Assembly: GCF_009739905.1 (NCBI RefSeq)
Contig: NZ_CP034279.1
Coordinates: forward strand, 2,170,001-2,234,000
Direction of reading: 5' to 3'
Length of the DNA: 64,000 nucleotides
Source: Streptomyces ficellus
Lineage (GTDB): Bacteria > Actinomycetota > Actinomycetes > Streptomycetales > Streptomycetaceae
The stretch's first letter is position 1. The number at the start of each line of letters is the position of its first letter. The notes under the pieces are model-generated. The model made no database searches, was not told the origin of the DNA, and saw nothing but the letters and a program-made list of their open reading frames with translations. Positions 26,443 through 34,717 of the stretch are shown one piece after another. Position numbers and translations under genes: made by a program.

Positions 26443-28236
26443 TCAGTTCCCTCCTGTGGTCGTCGCGAACGCGGGCTCGGGCTCGTCGCCCCTCTCCGGC
26501 GTGACCTTCGTCGTCACCACGGGCACGGGCCCCGGCTCCGGGGCGCGCAGCCGGGCGCGGTCCCGGCGCTCCTGGAGCACGCCCCAGCCCCACACGGCGG
26601 CCGGCGAGAGCGCGATGGCGAGGGCGAGCAGCGCCCAGGTGCGCATCGCTGCGTGCGTGTGGTCGAGGACCACGGAGGCGAGGAGCGAGGCGGCGAGCAC
26701 ACCCGCCCAGGACAGGTGGATACGGAAGGTGGCCGGCCGGTCGGGGCTCGCCTCGCCGCCCTTGGGCGTGACGACGAACCGCCCGTCGGTGCGCAGCACG
26801 GCCGCTGCCAGCGACTTGAGGTAGATGGGCGCGCAGAGCGCGGACATCGCCATCCCGGCCAGTCCGCGGGACCCCTCCGGTTCGTGGGGGGAGACGTTGT
26901 GGCGGCGGTTCCACAGGTAGAGGCCGATCTGGAGGGCGGCGGCGTCGCTGTAGAGCATCAGCCAGACGGAGGACGACACCTGCGTGCCGGAGGCGCCCAG
27001 GCACAGGAACAGGACGCAGGACAGCACGCCGAGGAACCAGTTGACCGCCGTCATCGGGTAGTAGACGAGCATCAGCGTGTAGTTGAGCAGGCGGCCGGGG
27101 GGCAGCCGGAAGAACCCCTTCCCGTACTGCTTGAGGAGGGTCTCGTAGGTGCCGCGCGACCAGCGCAGCTGCTGGGTGAAGAAGTCGGTCCAGGAGGCGG
27201 GTCCCTCGCCGACGGCGAGGACGTCGGGCGTGTAGACGGACCGCCACAGGCGCCCGGTCAGCGGGTTGGTGGTGCGGTGCAGTTCGAACCCGGTGGCCAT
27301 GTCCTCGGTGATCGAGTCGTACAGCCCGCCGATCTGGAGGAGGGCGGACACGCGTACGACGTTGTTGGTGCCCACGAACATGGGGGCGTGGTAGCGGTTG
27401 CCGGCGCGCTGGATCAGGGCGTGGAAGAGGAACTGCTGGGACTCGGCCGCCTTGGTGACGGGCGCCGTGTAGTTGCCGTACACCTGCGGGCCGACGACGA
27501 AGGCGATGTCGGGGTCGCGGAAGTAGCCGAGGGTGCGCTCCAGGAAGTTCGGCAGCGGTACGTGGTCGGTGTCGACGGAGGCGAAGAAGTCGTACTCGTC
27601 GCCGTGCATGGCGATCCAGGCGTTGTAGTTGCCGTGCTTGGTCCTGGCCTTGTGGACGCCTTTCGGGCGGTTCCAGGCGGGGACGCCGGCGCGGGTGAAG
27701 TGGCGCACGCCCAGTTCCCGGCACAGCGCCTTGGCCTGTCCGTCGTCGCCCTCGTCCAGCAGCCACACGTCCAGCGGTCCGGCGTGGGTGACGCGGACGG
27801 CGCCCTCGAGGGTGGCGCGGACCATGGAGAGGGGTTCCTTGCCCGGTACGTAGGTGGTGAGGAAGGCGACCCGGGTGCCCGTTTCCGGGGAGACGGGTAC
27901 GGGGTCGCGGGCGACCATCGTGGCGTGGGCGATGGAGACGACGTTGATCAGCATGAACAGGCAGATGAGCCCGATCGACACCAGCATCACGGCGTCGAGC
28001 CTGACGAGCCACAGGTCGCCGCCCTCGCGTTCGGTCCAGTGGGTGGGCCAGACCAGGTAGACGAGCAGCACCGCCGAGAGCACCGGGGCGAGGGTCATCA
28101 GCAGGACGGCGCGTATTCGGTGCGGCTCCTGGGCGAGCAGACTGCGGTACTGGACCTGGTAGGCCGTCCGGTCCGGTTCCGTCAGGGGACCGGCGAGGCG
28201 GCTGTAGGTCTCGTAGTCGTAGCCTTCCGGCCGCAC
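26443..28236 (-). CDS. cslA: Cellulose synthase-like glycosyltransferase CslA
   Basis: A 597-residue family 2 glycosyltransferase that makes a beta-glucan at growing hyphal tips, where CslA interacts with DivIVA. Two N-terminal membrane helices (about 55-75 and 90-110) precede the cytosolic catalytic domain with LLDEGDDG, SVDTDHV (DxD), ITEDMATGFE (TED) and FFTQQLRWSRG (Q-x-x-R-W). Further membrane helices follow from about 380 onward. The start is GTG with GGAGG four bases upstream. First gene of the cslA-glxA operon. Confidence 0.94.
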   Translation of the reverse strand: MRPEGYDYETYSRLAGPLTEPDRTAYQVQYRSLLAQEPHRIRAVLLMTLAPVLSAVLLVYLVWPTHWTEREGGDLWLVRLDAVMLVSIGLICLFMLINVVSIAHATMVARDPVPVSPETGTRVAFLTTYVPGKEPLSMVRATLEGAVRVTHAGPLDVWLLDEGDDGQAKALCRELGVRHFTRAGVPAWNRPKGVHKARTKHGNYNAWIAMHGDEYDFFASVDTDHVPLPNFLERTLGYFRDPDIAFVVGPQVYGNYTAPVTKAAESQQFLFHALIQRAGNRYHAPMFVGTNNVVRVSALLQIGGLYDSITEDMATGFELHRTTNPLTGRLWRSVYTPDVLAVGEGPASWTDFFTQQLRWSRGTYETLLKQYGKGFFRLPPGRLLNYTLMLVYYPMTAVNWFLGVLSCVLFLCLGASGTQVSSSVWLMLYSDAAALQIGLYLWNRRHNVSPHEPEGSRGLAGMAMSALCAPIYLKSLAAAVLRTDGRFVVTPKGGEASPDRPATFRIHLSWAGVLAASLLASVVLDHTHAAMRTWALLALAIALSPAAVWGWGVLQERRDRARLRAPEPGPVPVVTTKVTPERGDEPEPAFATTTGGN

Positions 28237-28384
28237 GGTGCCTCCAGCTGTCGAGCGGGTCGCTATAACCCCACAAAAGTGGAGATGTGGCGGTGTGTCG
28301 ACTGGAGTCGTCCGAGCGGGCGTTTCTGTGCGGGCCGGGGCGGGACGGCGGCTCCGGGGGTTTCGGCCGGGTCCGGGACGCGAA

Positions 28385-28413
28385 GAACCCCGGTCCGCGC
28401 GGGACCGGGGTTC
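28385..28413 (-). terminator. Terminator after the thiamine-binding protein gene
   Basis: A perfect 12-bp stem, GAACCCCGGTCC at 28385-28396 with 28402-28413, and a GCGCG loop. It separates the 28426-29060 operon from cslA. Confidence 0.82.
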
Positions 28414-28425
28414 TCGGTGGGGTGC

Positions 28426-28719
28426 TCAGGCGGACAGGTGGCGCTCCACCGTCTCGACCTTGGCGGTCAGGCCGTCCGTGACGCCCGGCCGGACGTCGGC
28501 CTTCAGGACGAGCGAGACGCGCGGGGCGCGCGCCTCGACCGCGGCGACGGCTCGCTTCACGACGTCCATGACCTCGTCCCACTCGCCCTCGACGGAGGTG
28601 AACATCGCGTCGGTGCGGTTCGGCAGGCCCGACTCGCGGACCACGCGCACCGCGTCGGCGACGTACTCGCCGACCTCCTCGCCGACGCCCAGCGGGGTGA
28701 CGGAGAAGGCGACGATCAT
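28426..28719 (-). CDS. MTH1187-family thiamine-binding protein
   Basis: A 97-residue product matching the small ferredoxin-like MTH1187/YkoF-type family (formerly DUF77) that binds thiamine: [47 protein letters not shown] and [11 protein letters not shown]. The start at 28719 overlaps the stop of the upstream DUF3817 gene (ATGA). The role may be thiamine storage or scavenging. It is the last gene before a terminator. No thiamine-pyrophosphate riboswitch is visible upstream. Confidence 0.88.
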   Translation of the reverse strand: MIVAFSVTPLGVGEEVGEYVADAVRVVRESGLPNRTDAMFTSVEGEWDEVMDVVKRAVAAVEARAPRVSLVLKADVRPGVTDGLTAKVETVERHLSA

Positions 28720-29060
28720 GCGTTCACCGTGCCCTCGCGGCGGGCGCGGGAGGCGATGACGGCGTCGTCGGCGGCGCGCCGGAGCCTGCGGTCGGCGAAG
28801 AAGCCGCCGAAGGGCACGACGGAGAGGACGAAGTAGAGCGCGCCGGTCTTCAGGTCCCACTTGGTGCGGTTCCAGGCGTCCAGCCAGAAGAGCACGTACA
28901 GGACGAACAGCACGCCGTGGATCGCGCCCATGACCGGGACCGCGTTGAACTCCGTCGTGCGCTTCAGCACCGAGCAGACGAGCAGCAGGATGAACGACAC
29001 GGCCTCCGGGGCGGAGACGAGTCGGAGGCGGTGGAGGGAGGCGGCGGTCTTGATGTCCAC
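28716..29060 (-). CDS. DUF3817 membrane protein (second copy)
   Basis: The 114-residue product has three membrane helices: an [16 protein letters not shown] segment, [15 protein letters not shown], and [15 protein letters not shown]. The H-G-x-L and P-F-G-G-F positions match the other DUF3817 gene at 22234. The GTG at 29060 ([14 protein letters not shown]) has GAAGG nine bases upstream and is preferred to an ATG 16 codons upstream, whose extension is Cys/Arg-rich. Translationally coupled to the thiamine-binding protein gene. Divergent from the AIM24 operon. Confidence 0.83.
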   Translation of the reverse strand: MDIKTAASLHRLRLVSAPEAVSFILLLVCSVLKRTTEFNAVPVMGAIHGVLFVLYVLFWLDAWNRTKWDLKTGALYFVLSVVPFGGFFADRRLRRAADDAVIASRARREGTVNA

Positions 29061-29234
29061 GAGGCAGCACCTTCGGCGTCGGTCGGGGGGCGACTGTCGC
29101 CCGCGCACGATCTTGTGAATGGATGCACAAGCGACCCGTTCATTGTGACAGGCGGCTTTGCCCGCCCGTTATCAGGGTCCGGATCCTCCTCAGGGACCTG
29201 TCTGCGCCCCCGGGCCACCGGATACCGTCGTCGC

Positions 29235-29873
29235 GTGGCAACGTTCCGACTCCAAGGCAGCAAAGTGCTCGCCGTCGACCTGACCGGCGACGCCGTCAAA
29301 GCGAAGAACGGCTCGATGGTCGCGTACGACGGCCAGATGGCCTTCAAGAAGATGTCCGGCGGCGGTGAGGGCATCCGCGGGATGGTCACCCGGCGCCTCA
29401 CCGGCGAGCAGATGGAGATGATGGAGGTGAAGGGGCAGGGGACCTGCTACTTCGCCGACCGCGCCTCCGAGATCAACCTGGTGTCCCTGCACGGCGACAA
29501 GCTGTACGTCGAGTCCAGCAACCTGCTGTGCGCCGACGCCTCCCTGCGCACCGGCACCAGCTTCACCGGGCTGCGCGGCGGGGCGACCGGCACCGGGCTG
29601 TTCACCACCACCGTCGAGGGCACCGGGCAGGCCGCGCTCATGTCGGACGGCCAGGCCGTGGTGCTGCGGGTGACGCCGCAGTACCCGCTGTCGGTCGACC
29701 CCGGCGCGTACATCGCCCACCAGGGCAACCTCCAGCAGAACTTCCAGTCCGGTGTGACCTTCCGCACGTTCATGGGCGAGGGCGGCGGCGAGGCGTTCCA
29801 GATCCGCTTCGAGGGCGACGGCCTGGTGTACGTCCAGCCCAGCGAGCGCAACACGGTCGGAGGGGACGTCTGA
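29235..29873 (+). CDS. AIM24-family protein 1
   Basis: The 212-residue product has the AIM24 (TraT/YdiU-like beta-prism) pattern of repeated short strands: a start VATFRLQGSKVLAVDL, MVAYDGQMAFKKM, GQGTCYFADRASEIN, LYVESSNLLCAD and LFTTTVEGTGQAAL. The GTG start is followed directly by family sequence. It is the first of three consecutive related genes with overlapping stop-start junctions (TGATG, then GTGA). Bacterial AIM24 proteins have no established enzymatic role; a scaffold or lectin-like role is possible. Confidence 0.85.
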   Translation: MATFRLQGSKVLAVDLTGDAVKAKNGSMVAYDGQMAFKKMSGGGEGIRGMVTRRLTGEQMEMMEVKGQGTCYFADRASEINLVSLHGDKLYVESSNLLCADASLRTGTSFTGLRGGATGTGLFTTTVEGTGQAALMSDGQAVVLRVTPQYPLSVDPGAYIAHQGNLQQNFQSGVTFRTFMGEGGGEAFQIRFEGDGLVYVQPSERNTVGGDV

Positions 29874-30523
29874 TGCCGTTCCGTGAGGTCAATCCGAAGA
29901 TGGTCGAGGCGACCGTCTCGCCGGGACAGAAAATGTTCAGCCAGCGTGGCGCGATGCTGGCCTACCGCGGGGACGTCACTTTCACGCCGAACATGGCCGG
30001 CGGCCAGGGCGGCGTGATGTCGATGATCGGCCGGCGCGTCGCCGACGAGGCCACTCCGCTGATGACGGTGGAGGGCAGCGGCACGGTGATGTTCGGGCAC
30101 GGCGGCCACCACATCCAGGTCGTCAACCTCTCCGGCGAGACGCTGTACGTCGAGGCCGACCGCCTGCTGGCCTTCGACGGCACCCTCCAGCAGGGCACGA
30201 TGTTCATGGGCTCGCAGGGCGGCGTCATGGGCATGGTGCGCGGTCAGGTCACCGGCCAGGGCCTGTTCACCACCACCCTCAAGGGCCACGGCGCGGTCGC
30301 CGTGATGGCCCACGGCGGCGTGATCGAGCTGCCCATCACCCCGGGCCGCCCGGTGCACGTCGACCCGCAGGCGTACGTCGCCCACCACGGCGACGTGCGC
30401 AACAAGCTCTCCACCGCGCTCGGCTGGCGCGACATGGTGGGGCGCGGCTCCGGCGAGGCGTTCCAGCTGGAGCTGAGCGGCAGTGGTGCGGTGTACGTCC
30501 AGGCGTCGGAGGAGAAGCTGTGA
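29873..30523 (+). CDS. AIM24-family protein 2
   Basis: The 216-residue product is a paralog of its neighbours: KMFSQRGAMLAYRGDVTFTPN, TVEGSGTVMFGHGGHHIQVVNL, LYVEADRLLAFDGTL, a Gly-rich MGSQGGVMGMVRGQ, GLFTTTLKGHGAVAV, then DPQAYVAHHG. The ATG overlaps the previous stop (TGATG), with AGGGG eight bases upstream. The Gly/Met-rich loops between strands are typical of this family. Likely forms a hetero-oligomer with the products of the flanking genes. Confidence 0.86.
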   Translation: MPFREVNPKMVEATVSPGQKMFSQRGAMLAYRGDVTFTPNMAGGQGGVMSMIGRRVADEATPLMTVEGSGTVMFGHGGHHIQVVNLSGETLYVEADRLLAFDGTLQQGTMFMGSQGGVMGMVRGQVTGQGLFTTTLKGHGAVAVMAHGGVIELPITPGRPVHVDPQAYVAHHGDVRNKLSTALGWRDMVGRGSGEAFQLELSGSGAVYVQASEEKL

Positions 30524-31293
30524 GCACGCCCGTCATTCACGATCCCTCGACCCTGCCGAGCGACGACAACGTCAACGCGTACACCTTCTGCGTGGAGCTG
30601 AAGGGCTCCCAGTGGTTCCTCCAGAAGGGCAAGATGATCGCCTACTACGGGCGCATCGACTTCAACGGCATCGGTCACGGCCGGCTGGACCGGCTGGTGC
30701 GCTCCAGCTTCCACTCGCCGCTCCACGCGAGCGACTGGGTGGTGGCGGAGGGCAGCGGCAAGATGCTGCTCGCGGACCGCGCGTTCGACGTGAACTCCTT
30801 CGACCTCGACGAGGGCAACCTCACGATCCGGGCCGGCAACCTCCTCGCGTACCAGCCCTCCCTGGCCCTGAAGCAGTCGATCGTGCCGGGCTTCCTCACC
30901 CTGATCGGCACGGGGAAGTTCGTGGCGGCCTCCAACGGCCCGGTCGTCTTCATGGAGCCCCCGCTGCGGGTCGACCCGCAGGCCCTGGTCGGCTGGGCGG
31001 ACTGCCCCTCCCCCTGCCACCACTACGACCACGGCTACATGACGGGCGTCATGGGCGGCCTGCGGGCGCTGACGGGCATCGGCGGCGCGTCGGGCGAGGA
31101 GCACCAGTTCGAGTTCGTGGGCGCCGGAACGGTGCTGCTCCAGTCGACGGAGGCGCTGATGCCGGAGCGGGCGACGGGCACCGTCCCGCACGAGGCGGGC
31201 GTCCCGGGGGCGGGATCCGGCCAGGGACAGCACGGGTCGGCACCGCGCCTTCCCGGACAGCTGGGGGACCTCCAGCGTCGCTTCGGGCTGTGA
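30520..31293 (+). CDS. AIM24-family protein 3 with C-terminal tail
   Basis: The 257-residue product, the largest of the trio, is more divergent: FCVELKGSQWFLQKGKMIAYYGRIDF, WVVAEGSGKMLLADRA, LTIRAGNLLAYQPSLAL, a DCPSPCHHYDHGYM segment with two Cys and three His that could bind metal, and a C-terminal 50-residue Gly/Pro-rich tail. GTG overlaps the previous stop (GTGA). The unusual Cys-His cluster is not seen in the other two. Confidence 0.82.
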   Translation: MSTPVIHDPSTLPSDDNVNAYTFCVELKGSQWFLQKGKMIAYYGRIDFNGIGHGRLDRLVRSSFHSPLHASDWVVAEGSGKMLLADRAFDVNSFDLDEGNLTIRAGNLLAYQPSLALKQSIVPGFLTLIGTGKFVAASNGPVVFMEPPLRVDPQALVGWADCPSPCHHYDHGYMTGVMGGLRALTGIGGASGEEHQFEFVGAGTVLLQSTEALMPERATGTVPHEAGVPGAGSGQGQHGSAPRLPGQLGDLQRRFGL

Positions 31294-31403
31294 GCGGTAG
31301 TCTGCGGAGTGTGACGCCCTCGAACGTCTGCGCCCTTGACCCGGCACGGACGCGAGGACGGGGGGCCGGCGTGCCCGGCGTCACCGACCCTCATTCGTCC
31401 AGA

Positions 31404-31424
31404 ATTCAACTTCTTAGGTAGAAT
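31404..31424 (+). promoter_or_regulatory. Leaderless MarR promoter with an inverted repeat
   Basis: ATTCAAC (31404-31410) and GTAGAAT (31418-31424) form an inverted repeat with one mismatch. TAGAAT (31419-31424), within the right arm, is a -10 box six bases before the ATG at 31431. Suits negative autoregulation. Confidence 0.6.
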
Positions 31425-31430
31425 CCATAC

Positions 31431-31907
31431 ATGGAGACCGAGACGGCCACCAACTGGCTGACCGATGCCGAGCAGTGCGCCTGGCGCACCTATCTGGACG
31501 TCAACAGGCTGCTGACGTACCAGCTGGAGAAGGACCTCCAGCCCTTCGGCCTGACCAACAACGACTACGAGATCCTGGTCAACCTCTCGGAGGCGCCCGA
31601 CCGCCGCCTCCGGATGAGCGACCTGGCCGCCGCGACCCTCCAGTCCAAGAGCCGGCTCTCCCACCAGATCACCCGGATGGAGAACGCGGGGCTGGTACGC
31701 CGGGAGAACTGCGAGTCCGACCGGCGCGGGCTGTACGCGGTCCTGACCGAGCAGGGCATGGAGACCATGCAGAAGGTCGCCCCGCACCACGTCGACTCCG
31801 TGCGCAAGCACTTCATCGACCTGCTGGACCCCCAGGCCCTGGACGCCCTGCGCCAGTCCCTCAAACCCATCGCCGAACAGCTCCGCGGCCGGCGCGGCAA
31901 ACCGTAA
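31431..31907 (+). CDS. MarR-family regulator
   Basis: The 158-residue product has a winged helix: LTNNDYEILVNLSEAPDRRLRMSDLAAATLQSKSRLSHQITRMENAGLVRREN, then the DRRGLYAVLTEQG wing, flanked by dimerisation helices. It has no Cys of the OhrR type at the N-terminus. No ribosome-binding site precedes the ATG, and the promoter shows a leaderless layout with an overlapping inverted repeat. It is convergent to a histidine kinase gene with only 8 bp between stops. Targets unknown. Confidence 0.9.
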   Translation: METETATNWLTDAEQCAWRTYLDVNRLLTYQLEKDLQPFGLTNNDYEILVNLSEAPDRRLRMSDLAAATLQSKSRLSHQITRMENAGLVRRENCESDRRGLYAVLTEQGMETMQKVAPHHVDSVRKHFIDLLDPQALDALRQSLKPIAEQLRGRRGKP

Positions 31908-31915
31908 CGGCGCCC

Positions 31916-33286
31916 TCACCCGCCCGCCGGCAGCCGCACCTCGAACAGCGCCCCGCCCGACGGCGCCCGGCGCACGGTCAGCGTGCCGCCGTGCCGTACG
32001 ACCAAATCCCGGGCGATGGCGAGGCCAAGGCCCGCGCCGCCCTCGTCGCGGCTGCGGGCGTCGTCGAGGCGTACGAACCGTTCGAAGATCCGTTCCCGCT
32101 CGGGCTCCGGCACGCCGGCCCCGTCGTCCGCGACGGTGAGCACGACGTGCCGGCCCTCGCGGCGCACGGTCACCTCCACGGCCGACTCCGCGTGCCGCTG
32201 GGCGTTGTCCAGCAGGTTGCCCAGCACCCGCGCCAACTGCCCGCGCGACCCGTCGACCCCGGCCTCCCCCGCGTCGACCCGCACCGGCACCCGGCCGCCC
32301 GCCCGCTGCGCGGCCTCCTCCCGCACCAGGGCGGCCACATCGACCCGCCCCCGCCCCGGGCGCTCCCCGGCGTCCAGCCGGGCCAGCAGCAGCAGGTCGG
32401 CGGCGAGCTGCTGGAGCCTCACGGTGTCGGCGACCGCACCCGGGACGTCCAGCAGCTCCGGGTGCGCCGCCCCGACCTCCAGCTGGGTGCGCAGGCTCGC
32501 GATCGGGCTGCGCAGCTCGTGCGACGCGTCCGCGACGAACCGCCGCTGCCGCTCCACGCTCGCCTCCAGCGCGGCCAGCGTCTCGTTCGTCGTCCGCGCC
32601 AGCCGGGCCACCTCGTCGCGCGTCGCCGGCTCCGGGACCCGCCGCGTCAGGTCCTCCGACGCCGTGATCGCCGCCATCTCCCGCCGGATGCCCTCCACGG
32701 GCCGCAGCGCCCGCCGGGTCACCAGCCAGGTCACGCCGCCCACCACGAGCAGCAGCAGCGGCAGCGCGGCCAGCATCGCGTCGCGCACCCCCGAGACGGT
32801 CGCCTCCTCCGCGGCGAGCGGCGCCCCGGCGTACACGGTCACCTCGCCCTGCGGCCCGTCGGCCTTGACGGCGGCGAAACGGTACGCGGCGGTCTCACCG
32901 TCGACGGTGACGTCCCCCGACGAGTAGTCCACGTCCTCCGACACCTCCCCCGTGCCGGCCTCCCCGCCCCCGGGCACGGCCTTCGTGCCCGTACTCCCGG
33001 TGCCCGAGATCGCCTCGACGTCGTCCCCCACGGCGACGACCCGCCCCCGCTCGTCGACCACCTGCACCGGGTGCTCCTCGGTGTCGTCCGGCAGGTCCAG
33101 CCCCCCGAAGGGCGTGCCGCCCGCGACCTGCGAGGCCACCGACCGGGCCGACACCTCCGCCTGGAGCCCCGCCTGGTCCACGAGGTTGCCCCGCAGCACG
33201 CTCAGCAGGGCCACGCCCGCCACCACCAGGGCCAGCGCCACCACCAGCGTCGCCCCCAGCGCGGTGCGCGCGCGGACGGAACTCAC
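31916..33286 (-). CDS. Sensor histidine kinase (MprB-like)
   Basis: The 456-residue product has TM1 at about 9-30, an extracytoplasmic region of about 130 residues rich in Gly, Asp and Glu, TM2 near 162-182 (LAALPLLLLVVGGVTWLV), HAMP, HisKA with DASHELRSPIASLRTQ (phosphorylated His), and HATPase_c boxes NLLDNAQRHAE, DDGAGVP and GGAGLGLA. GTG 33286 overlaps the response-regulator stop (GTGA). The pair is divergent from a secreted PepSY-domain protein gene, a common arrangement for envelope-sensing systems of this type. Confidence 0.93.
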   Translation of the reverse strand: MSSVRARTALGATLVVALALVVAGVALLSVLRGNLVDQAGLQAEVSARSVASQVAGGTPFGGLDLPDDTEEHPVQVVDERGRVVAVGDDVEAISGTGSTGTKAVPGGGEAGTGEVSEDVDYSSGDVTVDGETAAYRFAAVKADGPQGEVTVYAGAPLAAEEATVSGVRDAMLAALPLLLLVVGGVTWLVTRRALRPVEGIRREMAAITASEDLTRRVPEPATRDEVARLARTTNETLAALEASVERQRRFVADASHELRSPIASLRTQLEVGAAHPELLDVPGAVADTVRLQQLAADLLLLARLDAGERPGRGRVDVAALVREEAAQRAGGRVPVRVDAGEAGVDGSRGQLARVLGNLLDNAQRHAESAVEVTVRREGRHVVLTVADDGAGVPEPERERIFERFVRLDDARSRDEGGAGLGLAIARDLVVRHGGTLTVRRAPSGGALFEVRLPAGG

Positions 33287-33942
33287 CGCTCCTCCAGCCG
33301 GTACCCGGCGCCGCGCATCGTCGTGATGACGCCCGGCCCCAGCTTCCGCCGCAAGGTGCTCACGTACACCTCGACGATGTTCGGGTCGCCCTCGTACGCG
33401 AAGTCCCACACGTGCTCCAGGATCTCCGCCTTCGACACCACCTCGCCCGCCCGGGTGGCCAGCTGCTCCAGCACGGCGAACTCCTTCGCCGTCAGCGAGA
33501 CCTCCTCGTCCCCCACCGACACCCGCCGGCTCGACGTGTCCACGCTCACCGCACCCGCCTTCAGCACCGGCGAGGGCACGCCCCCGCTCCGCCGCAGCAG
33601 GGCCTTCACCCTCGCCACCAGGACCACGTACGAGAACGGCTTGGTCAGGTAGTCGTCGGCGCCCGTGTCCAGCCCCTCGGCCTCGTCGTACTCGCCGTCC
33701 TTCGCCGTCAGCATCAGGATCGGTACGTCGTGCCCGGCCGCCCGCAGCGCCCCGCACACGCGGTAGCCGTTCATCCCGGGCAGCATGATGTCCAGCACCA
33801 CCAGGTCGTACGCGCCGCTCCCCGCGCGGTGCAGGCCCTCGGTCCCGTCGTGGACCACGTCCACGGCGAACCCCTCGGCGCGCAGCCCGGCGGCGAGCGA
33901 CAGGGCGAGCCGCTTCTCGTCCTCCACGATCAACAGACGCAT
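33283..33942 (-). CDS. OmpR/PhoB-family response regulator
   Basis: The 219-residue product has a receiver with LIVEDEKRL, phospho-acceptor Asp in LVVLDIMLPGMNG, LTAKD and YLTKPFSY, and a winged-helix output domain with LTAKEFAVLEQLATRAGEVVSK, EVYVSTLRRKL and MRGAGYRL. Start at ATG 33942 just before the receiver. Forms an operon with the kinase by a GTGA overlap. TTCAG repeats in the divergent promoter region toward the PepSY gene are the likely binding sites. Confidence 0.93.
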   Translation of the reverse strand: MRLLIVEDEKRLALSLAAGLRAEGFAVDVVHDGTEGLHRAGSGAYDLVVLDIMLPGMNGYRVCGALRAAGHDVPILMLTAKDGEYDEAEGLDTGADDYLTKPFSYVVLVARVKALLRRSGGVPSPVLKAGAVSVDTSSRRVSVGDEEVSLTAKEFAVLEQLATRAGEVVSKAEILEHVWDFAYEGDPNIVEVYVSTLRRKLGPGVITTMRGAGYRLEER

Positions 33943-33976
33943 GCGATCAGGGTCCCAAACGGAACCTGAAGAAGCC

Positions 33977-34002
33977 TTCAGCCGCTTTCAGGCTGCGTTC
34001 AG
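33977..34002. promoter_or_regulatory. Three TTCAG direct repeats at 10-11 bp period
   Basis: TTCAG at 33977, 33987 and 33998, one helical turn apart, in the 119-bp region between the divergent response regulator and PepSY gene starts. Spacing matches head-to-tail OmpR-type binding. Confidence 0.6.
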
Positions 34003-34061
34003 CGAGCCGTCGGCACCGTGGTTGTCGTACCGAACGCACGACCTCAACGGAGGCCCATCAC

Positions 34062-34373
34062 ATGAAGCGCAACCTGATCATCGCCACGGTCACCACGGCG
34101 GCCCTCCTGACGGGCGGCACGGCGGCCGCCTTCGCCGCCACGGGCGACGACGACGCGCCCGTCAAGGCCCCCAAGGTCACGGCCGAGCAGGCCCTGAAGG
34201 CGGCCGCGAGCCACGGCACCGTCGTGTCCCTGGACCTGGACGGCGACGACAACGGCAAGCAGGCCTGGGACGTCGAGGTCCTGACGAAGGACGGCAAGAC
34301 GCAGGACTGGACGGTCGACGCGGTGACGGCCAAGGCGACGCAGGACAAGGACACGGACGACCAGGACGACTGA
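34062..34373 (+). CDS. Secreted PepSY-domain protein
   Basis: The 103-residue product has a signal peptide (MKRNLIIATVTTAALLTGGTA, cleavage near AFAA-TG), then a single PepSY domain: VTAEQALKAAASHGTVVSLDLDGDD and AWDVEVLTKDGKTQDWTVDAVT, and an acidic Asp-rich end. GGAGG lies nine bases before the ATG. PepSY domains are thought to restrain proteases or sense envelope state. Divergent from a two-component system, with TTCAG repeats between them, so probably its regulon member. Followed by a terminator. Confidence 0.88.
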   Translation: MKRNLIIATVTTAALLTGGTAAAFAATGDDDAPVKAPKVTAEQALKAAASHGTVVSLDLDGDDNGKQAWDVEVLTKDGKTQDWTVDAVTAKATQDKDTDDQDD

Positions 34374-34379
34374 CGCCCC

Positions 34380-34420
34380 CACGGCCCCGCACCCGGCGAC
34401 GTACCCGGGGCGGGGCCGTG
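34380..34420 (+). terminator. Terminator after the PepSY gene
   Basis: A perfect 11-bp outer stem CACGGCCCCGC (34380-34390) with 34410-34420, and a further CCGG pairing inside. Confidence 0.75.
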
Positions 34421-34582
34421 CAGGGTCGCCCCCGCAGCGGATCGGCGGCGAGATACGGCACCGTTTCATGCATGGGTGCCCCGCCGACCGCGAGGAGGCG
34501 AGCCCGGAGGGGCCACGCCCCACACCCACCGTGCGTATCCGCACCGCCCACCGGGCGAACCGGGACAAGGCACCGACCCGGT

Positions 34583-34679
34583 CCCGTTGTGCCCACCCTC
34601 CCCCAAGCTCTCGGCTTCGCTCGAGCAGGGGGGACCCCCATCGCCCTGCGGGACGACTGCCCACAACGGGGAGGGTGGG
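34583..34679. repeat. Structured intergenic repeat-like element
   Basis: The roughly 300-nt gap 34421-34717 has no gene. Within it, CCCGTTGTG (34583) pairs with CACAACGGG (34662), and CCCACCCTCCCC (34592) with GGGGAGGGTGGG (34668). Inside is a CCCCCAAGCTC...GAGCAGGGGG hairpin (about 34600-34634). The inner hairpin resembles a sequence I recall as dispersed between genes in many Streptomyces genomes. Confidence 0.55.
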
Positions 34680-34717
34680 AGCCGCCCTGCGGGGCGATTG
34701 ACCGCAGCCGGGTTGGG

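Noticed and set aside
24242..28582. A continuous 1446-codon minus-strand frame over cslA and glxA
   Set aside because: It is Arg/Pro/Gly-rich and out of frame with both clear enzymes, so it is a high-GC artefact.
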